64,000 nt of DNA from the NCBI GenBank assembly GCA_036898135.1, contig CM072512.1, positions 46,077,808-46,141,807 of the forward strand, read 5' to 3'. This DNA comes from Oncomelania hupensis. Taxonomy: Eukaryota; Mollusca; Gastropoda; Littorinimorpha; Pomatiopsidae. The notes beneath the pieces were generated by a model, which did not search any database, was not told the origin of the DNA, and was given only the letters and a program-made list of their open reading frames with translations. Both the position numbers and the translations under genes were made by a program. This document shows, one piece after another, positions 62,591-64,000 of the stretch; positions within the stretch are counted from its first letter, which is position 1; each line of letters opens with the position of its first letter.

Positions 62591-63776
62591 CAGAGGTGCC
62601 TAACCCACAGTCTGACCATTTGTGTACTGGCTCAGGCTGCATAAAAAATGTGTATTTTGTGTAATGTCAGATTTCCCGCAACTCGCAACATTTGATCAAA
62701 GAATTATTGTCATGAAAACTGCCACATTCACAAAACATTAATTCATACTAATTCCAGCTCACCATTTTAATCCTCATGAAACAAAATAATATAGAACGCA
62801 ACAAGTTATGGTCACAAATGCACGCTAATATATTATTTTTTGTAATGTATTTTACTACATAACCACCAAAAAGATCTTCATATTGTCAAACAATTAATAT
62901 GAATTATGAATATATAAATGCATCATTATTTTCGTATATTCTGCTGAAACTGGCAAAACCTTTTGTTTTCTGAGCATACTACATGTAGAGTGTTCTGCAT
63001 TTTGTTGTGTAAATACAGTTCCTTTTTATGCACTTTGTATTAATTTTAGACACCTGAGCCATTTTTGGGAAAAACGCATTTTATTTTTATGTGAGGGTTA
63101 CCCACTTTGAACAGTTAAATGAGTGCCTTAAATGCCTTAATATTGACCGATTTTAACAATTTAATTTTTTTTTAAATCTTCTAAAGGTTTGTACTATATA
63201 ATAAAAACAAAATAAAACATCCTGAACCAAAATAAAATTTTTGTTCATAATACCTAATCTAAGTGTTGCTGAAGGTCGTATGCACCGCATTGAGCAATGC
63301 TGAACTCTTTGTTGCACGTGTTGCAGTGAGCATAATGAACTCCTTTAGAAGATTCGATTATTCCTCGAAAACGTTCACGGTATTCGCGTAAGAAATGTTG
63401 TCGCGCTTTTTGCTTACTTGCAACCTTACCCGGCTTTTCTTCAGACTCGCTCTCATCGTCACTCTCGTGTAAACACTTTCGCGACGCCATGTTTAGCAGC
63501 ATGTTTGGCGGATACAAAGTCTCGCACTACCTCTCACGCATGAGATTTCACTTTCGCGCATGTGCTCTAGGGTCAGCAAGTAAAGGAAATAGCAGATTGG
63601 AACATATATAAAATCAATGCGACCCCAAAAAATTGTGGAAGGGGGGGGGGGGGGTAGGGGGGAGGAGTAGGGGGGAAACCACGAAAATGCGTATTTTTTA
63701 AAAATTGCTCGTATTGTCGTATTTTATGTTGAAAATTCATTAAAATATGCGCTAGCGCGTACGGTAGGCACCTCTG
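62591..63776 (-). mobile_element. Deleted hAT-type element carrying a BED-finger exon
   Basis: Terminal repeats CAGAGGTGCCTA (62591-62602) and TAGGCACCTCTG (63765-63776) are perfect inverted 12-mers, flanked by GTTGACC on both sides (62584-62590, 63777-63783). The 1.19-kb element retains on the minus strand the first exon of a transposase-like gene and nothing of a catalytic core. It lies upstream of the visible COX10 exons, in an intron or the 5' flank. Confidence 0.88.
63254..63517 (-). pseudogene. BED-type zinc-finger exon of a hAT transposase
   Basis: The likely start is the ATG at 63488-63490 (MASRKCLHESDDESESEEK); an in-frame ATG lies further upstream at 63515-63517. An acidic/basic leader is followed by YRERFRGIIESSKGVHYAHCNTCNKEFSIAQCGAYDLQQHL. 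C-N-T-C and the following FSI..GG-like AYDLxxH fit the first half of a BED finger as in ZBED/hAT proteins; the last His would lie in the next exon. The frame ends at GAT TAG beside a GTATT donor candidate. No catalytic exon remains in the surrounding element. Confidence 0.75.
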
Positions 63777-64000
63777 GTTGACCTATTCACTAATACAGAT
63801 TACCATTCTCAATGGACCATTAGTCATTACCTAGCAAGGACAACATAAAATTATTTTTTTTACAAGTTTATATTCTTTTAAATTACATTTATACAGCTTT
63901 CTTTTCTGACCATTTAGCACTTTAAATTTTTGAAATAGGTAAAAAATTGTAGAAGTTATAGTAGTTTGAAATGTTGAAAATAAAGCCTTTTCTCGCGACC

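Overview
The window is eukaryotic and comes from an invertebrate animal, most likely a lophotrochozoan and probably a gastropod mollusc. That placement is an inference from the mix of transposon families (RTE, I-like, CR1-like and 2A-bearing LINEs, hAT elements, a Gmr1-type Ty3/gypsy element, tRNA-derived SINEs), the very long trinucleotide and dinucleotide tracts, and the long introns. No single marker proves it. Bacterial-style operons, CRISPR arrays, rRNA genes and credible functional tRNA genes are absent.

Only two conserved host genes are clear, both on the minus strand. SLC25A19, the mitochondrial thiamine pyrophosphate carrier, is complete: five coding exons between 20388 and 24219 join in phase to give 320 residues, and each third carries a mitochondrial-carrier signature. 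COX10, protoheme IX farnesyltransferase of heme A synthesis, covers 57274-62463. Five coding exons give the C-terminal ~374 residues, including a 71-base micro-exon at 59775-59845; its 5' exons are not seen. A THAP-type zinc-finger exon (25182-25312) lies divergent from SLC25A19. A BED-finger exon (63254-63517) is part of a deleted hAT transposon.

The rest is mostly mobile DNA. 1-20 kb: simple repeats, an RTE fragment, SINEs, a decayed I-like LINE with RNase H (4.87-6.8 kb), foldback elements, and copies of a ~0.6-0.7 kb retroposed family with a TATA box and short hydrophobic reading frames. 20-27 kb: SLC25A19 and the THAP exon. 27.8-36.6 kb: three RTE-like LINE pieces in both orientations and a SINE. 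33-39.5 kb: many copies of the 0.6-kb family, several with clean target-site duplications.

The most striking region is 42163-57161, a nested stack of transposons. The outermost is a Ty3/gypsy LTR element (target duplication ATACT) with integrase upstream of reverse transcriptase, the Gmr1-type order. Its reverse transcriptase is split by a hAT-like DNA transposon (44399-55066). That element contains a 1.1-kb non-autonomous element with perfect 13-bp inverted ends and an 8-bp duplication (46422-47527), a full-length LINE (48004-53170) with a 16-bp duplication and a 2A translational-recoding motif in ORF1, and a small MITE (53383-53497). The stack ends about 110 bases after the COX10 stop codon. 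I saw no convincing wholly new biochemical system; the best novelty candidates are the 0.6-kb retroposed family, the 2A-bearing LINE and the nested stack.
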